A DNA stretch of 64,000 nucleotides from Polaribacter sp. MED152 (GTDB lineage: Bacteria > Bacteroidota > Bacteroidia > Flavobacteriales > Flavobacteriaceae). The stretch is from assembly GCF_000152945.2 (NCBI RefSeq), contig NC_020830.1, positions 620,001 to 684,000 on the forward strand. Direction: 5' to 3'. Shown here piece after piece: positions 36,312-45,663 of this stretch (position 1 is the first letter of the stretch; every line of letters starts with the position of its first letter). The notes below the pieces were generated by a model that searched no databases, was not told the DNA's origin, and was given only the letters and a program-made list of their open reading frames with translations. Both the position numbers and the translations under genes were made by a program.

Positions 36312-37816
36312 AAACGAATAAATATATGCTTAGAATATTCATAATCATGAGTTACGTTTTAGTAATCTCAGTGATCACTTTTTTAATAAGTTCGCTTTTC
36401 ACCTATTTAAATACTGGTGCAGATAGAGCTAAAATTCTACATTTAGAAGTAAAAAAGGAAGTGCAGTATTTACCAAAACTAACTTGGGCAGAAAATGGCA
36501 ATGAAGGTAGAGAAATGGATGACCAAGTGCTTAATAGCATAGAAAACGATTATTTAGATGCATGGTATGTAAAAAACGTAGCTTTTAGAAATAACGACAT
36601 CACTGGTATTGAAGATTTTTATACAGAAAGTGCCAGAGTAAATTTATATGATAATATTTATAAAAACAAGCTAGATTCCTTAACCATAGAATCAACAACA
36701 TTTAAACACAAACCAGATATTCTATTTTTTAGTGAAGATGGACAATTAATTGTGCTTGAAGATAAAAATGTAATTGAGTATAAAAAGTTCTATGAAAAAG
36801 ATGAGCTAGTTTTTGAAACCACAGAAGAAAATTCTTACAAGGTAATTCTATTATTAGAAGATGGTTTTTGGAGAATTAGACACATGGTAAAACAATCTTC
36901 TAAACCAATTGCACCAAGGTTTGATGCTGTACCTATAAATTTTACCATGAAAGGTATCAACTATTACCCTAAAGATACTCCTTGGGATATGTTTGGTGAC
37001 GACTTTAAGCTTAGAGTGATAAAAAAGGATTTTAAAATAATTCGAAAAGCAGGCTTAAACAGTATTAGAATTTTTATTCCTTATGAAGATTTTGGAAGTG
37101 CAGTTGTACTGCCAGAAAAGCTAGAGAAGCTGAGAAAAGTTCTAGATGCTGCAGAAAAAAATAATCTTAAAGTGGTTGTTACCCTTTTTGACTTTTATGG
37201 GAACTATGACATTTTAGATTGGACGTTAAATCAAAGACATTTAGAAACAATTGTAAGTACATTTAAAGATCATAAAGCAATATTAGCTTGGGATCTTAAA
37301 AACGAGCCGAACTTAGATTTTGATCAAAGAGGAAAAGAAACTGTAATTTCTTGGTTAGAGCAAATGTTAATCCTAGTAAAATCGATAGATAAAAACCATG
37401 CAGTTACAGTTGGTTGGTCCAATACAGAAAGTGCTCATATTTTAAGTGATAAATTAGATTTTGTTAGCTTTCATTATTATGAAGATAAAGCCAATTTTGA
37501 GGATGATTATTTAGTGCTTAAAAAACAAATACCAAATAAAGAATTGGTGTTAGGTGAATTTGGTATTTCTTCATACAGTGGTTTATGGAAACCTTTTATA
37601 GGATCTCCAGAAAAGCAAGCCATATACCATGAAGAAATGCAAAAAGTCCTTAATAAAAATAATATTTCATTTTTATCTTGGACTTTGTATGACTTTGAAA
37701 CTGTACCTTCAGAGGTTGTAGGGAAACTTCCTTGGAGAGTGAATCCTCAAAAAGAGTTTGGTTTTATAGACGTAAAAGGGAATAAAAAACCATCTTTTAA
37801 ATTCATTACTAAATAG
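36305..37816 (+). CDS. Membrane-anchored GH5-like glycoside hydrolase
   Basis: A 503-aa protein. One membrane helix near the N-terminus (about 9-34) anchors it with the rest in the periplasm. Residues about 45-205 form an NTF2-like or unknown domain; residues about 210-500 are a (beta/alpha)8 glycosidase of the GH5/cellulase clan, with the start FTMKGINYYP, the acid/base in WDLKNEPNLD (E334) and the nucleophile in LVLGEFGIS (E418). It would trim or transfer the nascent polysaccharide, as hydrolases do in other secretion loci. Its 3' end overlaps the convergent GT4 gene by 8 bp. Confidence 0.82.
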   Translation: MVKTNKYMLRIFIIMSYVLVISVITFLISSLFTYLNTGADRAKILHLEVKKEVQYLPKLTWAENGNEGREMDDQVLNSIENDYLDAWYVKNVAFRNNDITGIEDFYTESARVNLYDNIYKNKLDSLTIESTTFKHKPDILFFSEDGQLIVLEDKNVIEYKKFYEKDELVFETTEENSYKVILLLEDGFWRIRHMVKQSSKPIAPRFDAVPINFTMKGINYYPKDTPWDMFGDDFKLRVIKKDFKIIRKAGLNSIRIFIPYEDFGSAVVLPEKLEKLRKVLDAAEKNNLKVVVTLFDFYGNYDILDWTLNQRHLETIVSTFKDHKAILAWDLKNEPNLDFDQRGKETVISWLEQMLILVKSIDKNHAVTVGWSNTESAHILSDKLDFVSFHYYEDKANFEDDYLVLKKQIPNKELVLGEFGISSYSGLWKPFIGSPEKQAIYHEEMQKVLNKNNISFLSWTLYDFETVPSEVVGKLPWRVNPQKEFGFIDVKGNKKPSFKFITK

Positions 37817-39017
37817 CAGATACATTTTTTACTGCACCACCTTTTTTAGCGATAATTTTTTCGAACTCCTCTAAATATATATCAGTTATTCTTTCCATTG
37901 GGTAAGCAGTAGCTGCTTTATAATTTGCTATTTCTAACTTAATTCTATGTGCTTCATTAGTTACAATAGCCTCAATAGCTTTAGCCAAACTTTCTGTGCT
38001 TTCTGGCTCAAAAAATTCTCCTCTGTAACCTTCATCTTCAATTAAAGTTGTTAAATCGCCTAAGTTTGGCATAACAACTGCTTTACCATAACTTCCTGCT
38101 TGATGCAATACTCCAGAACTACCTGTAGTTGATGTGTAAGGAAAAACAACTACTGCACTTTCATTGAATAAAGGAGCAACTTCTTCTTCTTCTACATAAC
38201 CCGTAAATCTTAATTGAGGTACATGCTTATATTTTTCTTGAACATTTTTTAAATAACCAGGCACATTTGGATTATCTGTACCAGCAACAACTATTTCTAA
38301 ATCTAAACCTGAAGAAGCTCTAACCATTTCTACAGCTTCAATCATTTTTTCAACTTTTTTATACGTACCAAATTTACCAAATGTCATTACTTTTAAAGGT
38401 CCTTCTGGTAGATCATGAGATGGTTCAGCTGGAATTTCAAATGTTCCATGAGGAATCATTTTTACATTTCCTGATTTGTACTTCTCTTCTAAGGTAGTTA
38501 CATACTTATCCATAGTAACTGCAACTAAATCTGCTTTTAATATCAATTTCGTAAGAGTTGTACCAATAAAATTATAGACATTTTGTGCTATCTTGTTAGA
38601 AGTAAAACCTGCCTTATCTAAATCTACTTGTTCTAAGATATTGTGTAATAAAACTATAGTAGGTATTTTTTTCAACTTGCAAATTAATGGTAACATTAAT
38701 CCAGTTGCTGCAACAATCTTCTTATCACCAAACTTCATAAATTGTAAGTTAAATAAAACAGAATCTGGTTTAACTTCAGAAATCGCCTTAGTTACATTTA
38801 TAATGTTTTTATAACTATTAAACTTCCAACATTCTTTTACAGTAATTTTGCATCCGTTTTCTGTGAAAGAAATATCTTTTGCTCCAGGAGTTTCATCAGT
38901 TAATAAAACCAATTCAGTTACTTTTTCGCTCTGTCTAAAGCTTTTTACTAAATGATATGCATATTCGTTTAAAGTTACTTTACTTGGTGGGTAAGCTGTT
39001 ACAATGGCGAGTTTCAT
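37809..39017 (-). CDS. Glycosyltransferase family 4
   Basis: A 402-aa GT-B glycosyltransferase. N-terminal acceptor half starts MKLAIVTAYPPSKVTLNEYA; the C-terminal donor half has VMTFGKFGTYKKVEKMIEA, VVAGTDN and the GT4 block VVVFPYTSTTGSSGVLHQA with E-like ligand replaced by the SSGVL loop, then GKAVVMPNLGD. Cytosolic, using a nucleotide sugar. Follows the flippase gene by 99 bp on the same strand; together they supply synthesis and export of the repeat or chain. Confidence 0.85.
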   Translation of the reverse strand: MKLAIVTAYPPSKVTLNEYAYHLVKSFRQSEKVTELVLLTDETPGAKDISFTENGCKITVKECWKFNSYKNIINVTKAISEVKPDSVLFNLQFMKFGDKKIVAATGLMLPLICKLKKIPTIVLLHNILEQVDLDKAGFTSNKIAQNVYNFIGTTLTKLILKADLVAVTMDKYVTTLEEKYKSGNVKMIPHGTFEIPAEPSHDLPEGPLKVMTFGKFGTYKKVEKMIEAVEMVRASSGLDLEIVVAGTDNPNVPGYLKNVQEKYKHVPQLRFTGYVEEEEVAPLFNESAVVVFPYTSTTGSSGVLHQAGSYGKAVVMPNLGDLTTLIEDEGYRGEFFEPESTESLAKAIEAIVTNEAHRIKLEIANYKAATAYPMERITDIYLEEFEKIIAKKGGAVKNVSAI

Positions 39018-39116
39018 AATTTTTATTTTTTTAAGTTATAACAAATTTCAATCATTTTTCTTGACTTTTTAGTCTATAAAAGATTAAAAGTAGAAAACTT
39101 TAGATGAATGGTATTA

Positions 39117-40379
39117 TTATATAGTTTTTTTGATTTTTACTGATTTTGAGTGGTTTAAGAAGAAATAAGCCAATTGTACCCCTAATAATAACACCATAGC
39201 TATTATTTGTACATGAACCACTTGAGACAATGAATTATGGTATACTGTAACTAAAACCACTTGTAATAAACCAAATATTCCAGATAAAACCACTGGCACA
39301 TATTTATCTAATGAAAGATAATAATAAGCGAATATGTTAGAAATTGCAAAAACTCCAGTAGCTGAGGCATATTTCCATAATAATGGTGCAATTTCTAAAT
39401 AACTGCTACCAAATAAAATGTTTATTATTTGTTCAGGGAAAAAGAAACAAGCTACAATAATTGAAGCTGCAATCATACCAATGTAACCTACATACTTCAT
39501 TAAAATTGGTAAAGTAGATTTACCTTCTTTCTTTAATTGAACAACAGTTGGTAATAAAAGCATTACAAACATCCAAGCTATAAAATATACAACTCTACCA
39601 ATTAAAGCCAAAGACGCATATAAACCAGCTTCGTAAGAATCGAAATAGTGTTTTACTAAAAGAATATCACTATTATTAATAATAATTTGGGTCAATTCAT
39701 AAAATGCGGTAATAATAAAAAAGTTACGAACTAGTTTGCTATTGTCTACATCTAATTTAAAAGAAGTTTTAAATGAAAATATTTTGTATTTAAAAGGCAG
39801 CATTCCAAATACGAACGAACATAAAATACCTACTGCAATTAGTACTGAAGAATCAAAATCTAAGAAATATAAAAGCGAAAATGTAATCAATAATCTACTA
39901 ATCATTTCTGATTGATAGGTAACTGATAAAGAAGTAAGTTCTTGTTTTCCTTGAAAGACTCCCCTATTTACACTCATTAAAAAGTAAAAAGGTACACCAA
40001 TACCAAAAAGTAAAAACATTTTAGAAGTTGATGTTTTAAAGAATTCTTGCAATTCTGCAGAGAAAAGAATAATGGCTAATGCCAAAATGATTCCAACAAT
40101 AAAAGCTCTTTTGTAAAGGGTAGAAATGAATGATTGAAAACTTTCATTCTCAAATAACACTGAAAATTTAGCTGCGACTAATTGAAACGTCATTGCCACA
40201 AAAGACAAAACCAGTAAGAATGTTACTAAAATAGCTGCATCTGCAAATTTATCTGGACCTAAAAATCTACCAAGAATTAAATTGTATAAATAATTACCTC
40301 CATTTACCAGCAAAACACTTAGCATAAAAAGCTGTTCTGGCTTTATTTTGCTCTTAATGAGTTTAATAGTTGCATTCAT
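39117..40379 (-). CDS. Polysaccharide flippase, MOP/PST family
   Basis: A 420-aa membrane protein with 12 hydrophobic segments and the Wzx/MOP N-terminal pattern NGGNYLYNLILGRFLGPDKFA. Such proteins flip lipid-linked glycans across the inner membrane or, as PelG, take part in polymer export. Its leader has 10 consecutive A before the ATG (counted on the minus strand), like that of the GT2 fusion. Placed between the GT4 gene and the porin gene (divergent). Confidence 0.85.
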   Translation of the reverse strand: MNATIKLIKSKIKPEQLFMLSVLLVNGGNYLYNLILGRFLGPDKFADAAILVTFLLVLSFVAMTFQLVAAKFSVLFENESFQSFISTLYKRAFIVGIILALAIILFSAELQEFFKTSTSKMFLLFGIGVPFYFLMSVNRGVFQGKQELTSLSVTYQSEMISRLLITFSLLYFLDFDSSVLIAVGILCSFVFGMLPFKYKIFSFKTSFKLDVDNSKLVRNFFIITAFYELTQIIINNSDILLVKHYFDSYEAGLYASLALIGRVVYFIAWMFVMLLLPTVVQLKKEGKSTLPILMKYVGYIGMIAASIIVACFFFPEQIINILFGSSYLEIAPLLWKYASATGVFAISNIFAYYYLSLDKYVPVVLSGIFGLLQVVLVTVYHNSLSQVVHVQIIAMVLLLGVQLAYFFLNHSKSVKIKKTI

Positions 40380-40505
40380 GATTTTTTTTTTAATACAAAT
40401 ATCGAATAGAAAATGAATTTTTAAATAAATAATCGATGAAAAACAATTACCTTTAGATTAGCGTTACAATTTGAATGCTGAAGCCAAAAACCAATTTTAA
40501 TACAT

Positions 40506-42569
40506 ATGCGAACGAAAAACCTCCTATTCCTTCTAATAGTATTCATAGCACAATTTACCTTTTCACAAGAAATGAAAGAAGGGTTTACCTACTTAGAAAC
40601 AGGTAAATACAAAAAAGCAGAAGTTTTTTTCAAACAAATTTTAGAAGATTTTCCAACCAATAAAACTGCAAAACTTTGTTATGGAAGAGCTGTTGGTTTA
40701 ACAGGTAATGCAACTAAAGCTACTAGAATTTTCACAGAGCTTTTAGAGAAATATCCAAATGATTTTGAAGTAAAACTAAATTATGCTGAATCTCTTTTAT
40801 GGGGTAGTCAGTTTCAAAAGGCTAAATCTTATTATAAAAACCTGGTAGATGAAGATGATCAAAGTTTCTCTGCACTTTTGGGTTATGCAAATACTTTATC
40901 TAACTTAAAAGAGTTTGAGCAAGCAATTGTTTATGTAGATAAAGCTCTTAAAGTTTCACCTAACAATCCTAATGCACTTGTTAGTAAAAAGTATATGAGA
41001 TTAGGTTTAGCTAATACAAAGGTTACAGATAAAGAGTATGATGAAGCAGAACGTATTTTAAATGAGAACTTTTCAAGTTTTAAGAATGATAAAGAAACAT
41101 TACTAAACCTTGCCAATCTGTATTTGATTTCTAATCAGCCAGAAAAAGCAAAAGCAACCTATGAACAACTAGGCTTAGATCCTAAAAATAAATTTATCTC
41201 TTTAAACGGAATTGCATTAGCTCATCATATTAATGGAAAAGAGAAATTGGCTTTAGCAACTAGCAAAAAGGCATTAGAAGCCATTACTGAAAACACTAGT
41301 GAAACAGAAAAAAACCAAACTAAAGAAAGGTATATTCAAGCCTTAATTTGGAATAATAAATATACTGCTGCAGAAAGTGAAATTGATACTTTATTTGCAA
41401 ATACAGATGAGCCAGAAAACTGGATGCTAAGTTTAAGAGCTACATTAAATATCTATAAAAGTGATTTTAAAAAGAGTATTGCTGATTACAATTTAATTTT
41501 AGAGAACGATAGTTCTTCTTTTGATGGAAATCTAGGGAAAGCAAATGCTTTAAAAGCTTCTGGTTTTTATGAGAATGCCTACAAAAGTGCAAACAACACT
41601 TTAAATTTTTATAAAAAGCAGAAAGATGCTACTCAGTTTATAAAAACACTAGACAAACAATTTACACCATTTGTAGAAACAAAAGCTGCTTATTCTTTCG
41701 ATAATGGTAACAACAAAGCCTATTCGTATACCGTAAATTCAGAATTACCTTTGTCTACCAAATTTAAGCTTACAGGCTCTTACAATTACAGAACAACCTC
41801 AAATGATGTTTTAAACTTAGATGCAAAATCAAACAACATTCTTTTAGGTGCATCTTATCAACTATTAAATAACTTAACTGTAAATGGTAGTTTTGGTTTT
41901 ACATCTTCTGAAGCAGAGAACAATAGTTTTAATCAGTTATTAGCAGATGTTAGTTTTAATATAAAACCATTTAAACTGCAAGATTTACAAATTGGTTATA
42001 AGAGAGACATACAAAGTTTTAATGCAGAATTAATAGACAGAGAAATTGTACAGAACAATTATATTTTAAACTACAGTTTAAGTACTAACTTTAATTTAGG
42101 ATGGTTTACACAGTATTATTATACTTCTCAAAATGATGGTAACACTAGAAATCTACTATTCACTTCTTTGTATTACAATATTTTAAAGAAACCATCTTTA
42201 AAAGGAGGTTTTAATTATCAAAACATTTCATTTAAAAACCAAGTACCAACTATTTACTTTAGTCCAAGTAAATTTCATGCTGTAGAAGTTTTTATCAATC
42301 TAATTAAAGATGAAAATATTGCGAAAGAAAAAGAATGGTTTTATGGTTTAACTGCGGCTACTGGATTTCAGTTCATTGAAGATGATGAAAGACAAGGAAC
42401 CTACAGAATACAAACTACTTTAGGTTATAAATTTTCTGAAAGAAGTTTACTAAACTTTTATGGCACAAGAAGTAATATAGCCTCTGCAACTGCTGCTGGT
42501 TTCACGTTTACAGAACTTGGCTTACGTTTTAAATGGTATTTTTTAGGCAAACCTATCTATAAAAAATAA
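40506..42569 (+). CDS. TPR/outer-membrane beta-barrel exporter (YaiO/PgaA/PelB-like)
   Basis: A 687-aa protein with a signal peptide (about 1-20, ending TFSQE). Residues about 22-385 are tandem TPR helices (for example YLETGKYKKAEVFFKQIL, LLGYANTLSNLKEFEQAIVY). Residues about 395-687 are an outer-membrane beta-barrel ending in LGLRFKWYF just before the C-terminus, of the YaiO type. The architecture (periplasmic TPR plus barrel) is that of the export pores of Pga, Pel and cellulose systems. It completes the locus with an outer-membrane route. A strong terminator overlaps the stop. Confidence 0.85.
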   Translation: MRTKNLLFLLIVFIAQFTFSQEMKEGFTYLETGKYKKAEVFFKQILEDFPTNKTAKLCYGRAVGLTGNATKATRIFTELLEKYPNDFEVKLNYAESLLWGSQFQKAKSYYKNLVDEDDQSFSALLGYANTLSNLKEFEQAIVYVDKALKVSPNNPNALVSKKYMRLGLANTKVTDKEYDEAERILNENFSSFKNDKETLLNLANLYLISNQPEKAKATYEQLGLDPKNKFISLNGIALAHHINGKEKLALATSKKALEAITENTSETEKNQTKERYIQALIWNNKYTAAESEIDTLFANTDEPENWMLSLRATLNIYKSDFKKSIADYNLILENDSSSFDGNLGKANALKASGFYENAYKSANNTLNFYKKQKDATQFIKTLDKQFTPFVETKAAYSFDNGNNKAYSYTVNSELPLSTKFKLTGSYNYRTTSNDVLNLDAKSNNILLGASYQLLNNLTVNGSFGFTSSEAENNSFNQLLADVSFNIKPFKLQDLQIGYKRDIQSFNAELIDREIVQNNYILNYSLSTNFNLGWFTQYYYTSQNDGNTRNLLFTSLYYNILKKPSLKGGFNYQNISFKNQVPTIYFSPSKFHAVEVFINLIKDENIAKEKEWFYGLTAATGFQFIEDDERQGTYRIQTTLGYKFSERSLLNFYGTRSNIASATAAGFTFTELGLRFKWYFLGKPIYKK

Positions 42570-42595
42570 AGACTAAAGAATTAACTTTAGTCTTT
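42568..42595. terminator. Rho-independent terminator
   Basis: An 11-bp perfect stem (AAAGACTAAAG with CTTTAGTCTTT) and 6-base loop that begins inside the TAA stop codon of the porin gene; flanking A/T runs on both sides. Confidence 0.85.
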
Positions 42596-42674
42596 ATATA
42601 AGGGTAAATTTTGGGTACTATGAAAAATTTTCTTGTTTCGTTTTTGATTTTTCAATCCTTTTCAATGGGTCTTC

Positions 42675-45122
42675 TTATTGGCTAATTACAAAAGTTCCTT
42701 TATGAACTCTTTTAGCATCGTCTTCTATTACGTACTTATAAATACCTGAGTTTACCTTTGGTGCTGTATAGTTTACTTTAGTACTAGAACCGCTAGTTGT
42801 AATCTTTTTAACATCTACTGTTCTACCTAATAAATCAAATACTTTAATATTTACGAATTCTGATGTATTTGGTAATACTATAGTAGTATTCGTTGCAAAC
42901 GGATTTGGATAGTTAACCAATGTATTTTCATCAGATAAATTAAAGTCTTCTGCAGATAATACACTTCCTGCAGCACTTAATGCTAAATTATCTACAGATA
43001 ATTGAAATGCTTTGTAAGTTGAGAAATCTCCAATTACAGAAAATACTATTGTTTTAACGTTTGCAATGGTTGCACTTTTTCCACTTGCATCTTTAAACAT
43101 ATCAAAATCAATACTCACAGCTCTCTTTGCACTACTTGCTGGTAAAGTATATCTTAATCTGTTTTCCCATGTTCTATCATCTTCTTGCATTATTACAATT
43201 TCTATATCTTGATTGTTTGCAATTTCTGCATTTACAAAATTATAGTCAGTTGCAACAACTGTTTGATCTCCAGCTAATAAATGTCTGAATAAGTTAATGT
43301 TACCTTTTACATCACCTGTTAATGATACATTTCTGTCTACATCAAAATTAGATTCATCATATACTCTATCTGAAGTTGATATTGCAAAGTCTGTCACAGT
43401 TGCTTGGTCATCTAAATAATCTAATCCCCAAGGACCATCTGCAAGATATAAAGCATCTTTTTGTGGTGAAGAAGCTGTTTCTAAAGACAAACCAATATCA
43501 AATAATACACCAGTTTGTACAGTTAAAATTTCACTATAGTTACCAGATAAGGTATACGTTCTAGTCATTTCTTCATAATCAGACAATTCTGTTTTAGCAA
43601 TATTTCCCACAAATTCTAATGACGTTTCTTTTGTTTTATTAATAATCTCTAATTCTAAAACACCATTGGTATATTTACCAGACTTAACAAATACGTTTGG
43701 TAATACGTTATCTACTTTTGTACTTTTTAAGCCGTTTGTAGCAGTATGAGTGTCTATAATATGATTAGCAATTGCAAATACTTGAGAGAATGAACTACCC
43801 CAAATTTGAAAGTTTTGATAGTTTCCTGCAGGGTATTGATCTATATTCCAGAAGCTAAACAATTCAAATTCAGATCCGTCAGTTTTAATAGAGAAACTTA
43901 AGGTGTACTCTATATCTTCTGATGCTCTTTTAATTTTAGAGGCAATAATTTGATGACCTCTAGTTTCTACTGTTCTAATATCTTCTAAACTTGAGTTATT
44001 TAAACGATCACAGATAACTTTTGAATGATCATATATTTTACCTTCTGTAGATGTCGCTAATACTGCAGATACTCTTTGGTCTCCTTCATACATATCTAAA
44101 GAGAAAATTTCTACTGCATTTGTAATACCTAATAAATCATCTGGACTAGAAACTTGAGCTACTTCTGTTTTGTACATACCAGTCTCAGGTAAATAATCTG
44201 CTAATGAAGTAGCACCTGATTTGCTAGAATATGCACTTTTAGAAAACTTTAATTGATTCGCTTTCTTGTTTAAATTATGCTTTACTTTTTCTCTTTTAAA
44301 ATTTCTTTTTGCAATTAAATTTGCTAAATCACCATTACTTTCTAAACCACCATCATTTGCAGAACTAACATCTGTTGCATCATCTACATCTGCATAGTTT
44401 GTAGTATCCATTGCTTCATAAGGGTTTGCAGTTACATAAAAAATGGCATCGTTAAAATCATTATCACATGAACCATAATCTCTTCTAATATCTTCAAAAC
44501 CTAATATTACTCTTTCGTTATCTGGATCTGCTAATAATACATTGTGGTATCTTAAGTCTGCATTCGCTTCTGGATTAAAATCTGGGTTAGAATATAATTG
44601 CCAATGACCATTACCAACTGTTTGTGTAGTTTGGCTCCAAGCGTTTGCTAATAAAACCCAACCAATTCCTGTACCAGCTTTAAATGATCCTATTTTTACT
44701 TTATCTCCTACTAATAATCCTCCTCCACTTCCTAAAGCAGATGCATTAGGAAAAATAATTGTAATATCTTCTTTGGCAGGTGCACTTGTCATTGGGTTTT
44801 CTAAATCATATGTATAAAAACCTAAAACATTTCTGTAACCTGCACCTTCACTAATGAATGTAATCCAAACATCAGCATCATCATTTAATTTGATATCTGT
44901 ATCATAACCTGCAGTAATGTATTGTGGGTTATAATCTGGAACAGGATAAGACTCAGGTAATGAGTTACTTATCATTTCTAAAGTTGCCACTGAAACAACA
45001 TCTCTTTCTGGCTCTAAATATAATGGAGTTCCTAAAGCATCGTAACTTCCTAAAAAGTTGTATGATTGAGCAGCCATTCCTAAAGCGCTAAACGTAAATA
45101 AAATAAGTAGTAATTTTTTCAT
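42675..45122 (-). CDS. T9SS-secreted DUF4114/LruC-type surface protein
   Basis: An 815-aa protein. Signal peptide about 1-19 (ending AAQ). A DUF4114-like domain (about 85-235) has NVLGFYTYDLEN and the calcium-like acidic end FEDIRRDYGSCDNDFNDAIF; the middle (about 270-700) carries LruC-type beta domains. The C-terminus (about 735-815) is a type A T9SS sorting domain (VNYPNPFATNTTI, VFDLLGR, GIYKYVI, KGTFVIS), so it is exported across the outer membrane and held on or shed from the surface. The frame opens at 45155; the ATG at 45122 starts the signal peptide. A TAAATTTG -7 element lies at 45141-45148. A matrix or adhesin role beside the exopolysaccharide locus is inference. Confidence 0.8.
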   Translation of the reverse strand: MKKLLLILFTFSALGMAAQSYNFLGSYDALGTPLYLEPERDVVSVATLEMISNSLPESYPVPDYNPQYITAGYDTDIKLNDDADVWITFISEGAGYRNVLGFYTYDLENPMTSAPAKEDITIIFPNASALGSGGGLLVGDKVKIGSFKAGTGIGWVLLANAWSQTTQTVGNGHWQLYSNPDFNPEANADLRYHNVLLADPDNERVILGFEDIRRDYGSCDNDFNDAIFYVTANPYEAMDTTNYADVDDATDVSSANDGGLESNGDLANLIAKRNFKREKVKHNLNKKANQLKFSKSAYSSKSGATSLADYLPETGMYKTEVAQVSSPDDLLGITNAVEIFSLDMYEGDQRVSAVLATSTEGKIYDHSKVICDRLNNSSLEDIRTVETRGHQIIASKIKRASEDIEYTLSFSIKTDGSEFELFSFWNIDQYPAGNYQNFQIWGSSFSQVFAIANHIIDTHTATNGLKSTKVDNVLPNVFVKSGKYTNGVLELEIINKTKETSLEFVGNIAKTELSDYEEMTRTYTLSGNYSEILTVQTGVLFDIGLSLETASSPQKDALYLADGPWGLDYLDDQATVTDFAISTSDRVYDESNFDVDRNVSLTGDVKGNINLFRHLLAGDQTVVATDYNFVNAEIANNQDIEIVIMQEDDRTWENRLRYTLPASSAKRAVSIDFDMFKDASGKSATIANVKTIVFSVIGDFSTYKAFQLSVDNLALSAAGSVLSAEDFNLSDENTLVNYPNPFATNTTIVLPNTSEFVNIKVFDLLGRTVDVKKITTSGSSTKVNYTAPKVNSGIYKYVIEDDAKRVHKGTFVISQ

Positions 45123-45343
45123 GATAAATGATTTATACCACAAATTTAACCGCAAATAGTGTTGTAAAATTTATTTTTCGGTTTCCTACAATTATTATGT
45201 AGATAAATTACAAATTAGTGTCGACGAATGAAATTGTGCAACGTTTAACGAAATGTTTTAACTGAATAAATATGACTACTATTTTGGATACATTTAGGCC
45301 TAAACCTATTTAAAATCAACAACTTTAATACTTGAGAATGGTA

Positions 45344-45661
45344 CTATAAAGATGCTATAAATGAAGTGATGTTTTCTAAAATTTGATGAAATTCGTTTTG
45401 TAGATCAAAGTTATTTTCAAGTAAATTAGCCTCATAAGTATTGGCTATTTCATAACTTTTTTCAAGACCCAAAATACTTATTTTATGCTTTATTTTATGC
45501 ACTGCCTCTTGAGTTTTCTTGGAATCTTTTGCCTCTAAATGGAGATAGTAATTCTCTTTTTCTTCAGGAAATTCTTCAATAACAATATCTAACAAAATCT
45601 TTTCAGTTTCTGCATCACCTTGCGCATACTGCTGTATAACTTTTAAATTCGGAGTTTCCAA
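45344..45661 (-). CDS. Histidine phosphotransfer (Hpt) protein
   Basis: A 105-aa single-domain Hpt protein, a four-helix phosphocarrier. The active site reads AVHKIKHKISILGLE, with phospho-acceptor H55 and K58 in the HxxK pattern; His59 replaces the usual Gly. The coding frame holds no ATG at all: it starts with TTG at 45661, 2 bp after the kinase stop, so it depends on coupling. In the operon it follows the receiver, H-NOX and kinase genes. It would accept phosphate from a receiver domain and pass it to another. Confidence 0.8.
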   Translation of the reverse strand: METPNLKVIQQYAQGDAETEKILLDIVIEEFPEEKENYYLHLEAKDSKKTQEAVHKIKHKISILGLEKSYEIANTYEANLLENNFDLQNEFHQILENITSFIASL

Positions 45662-45663
45662 TA

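Noticed and set aside
30626..42569. Calling the polysaccharide locus a Pel or Pga system
   Set aside because: Only the general part list agrees; PelD, PelE, PelC and PgaC-type synthase are absent and the GT2 is of the lipid-phosphate type.
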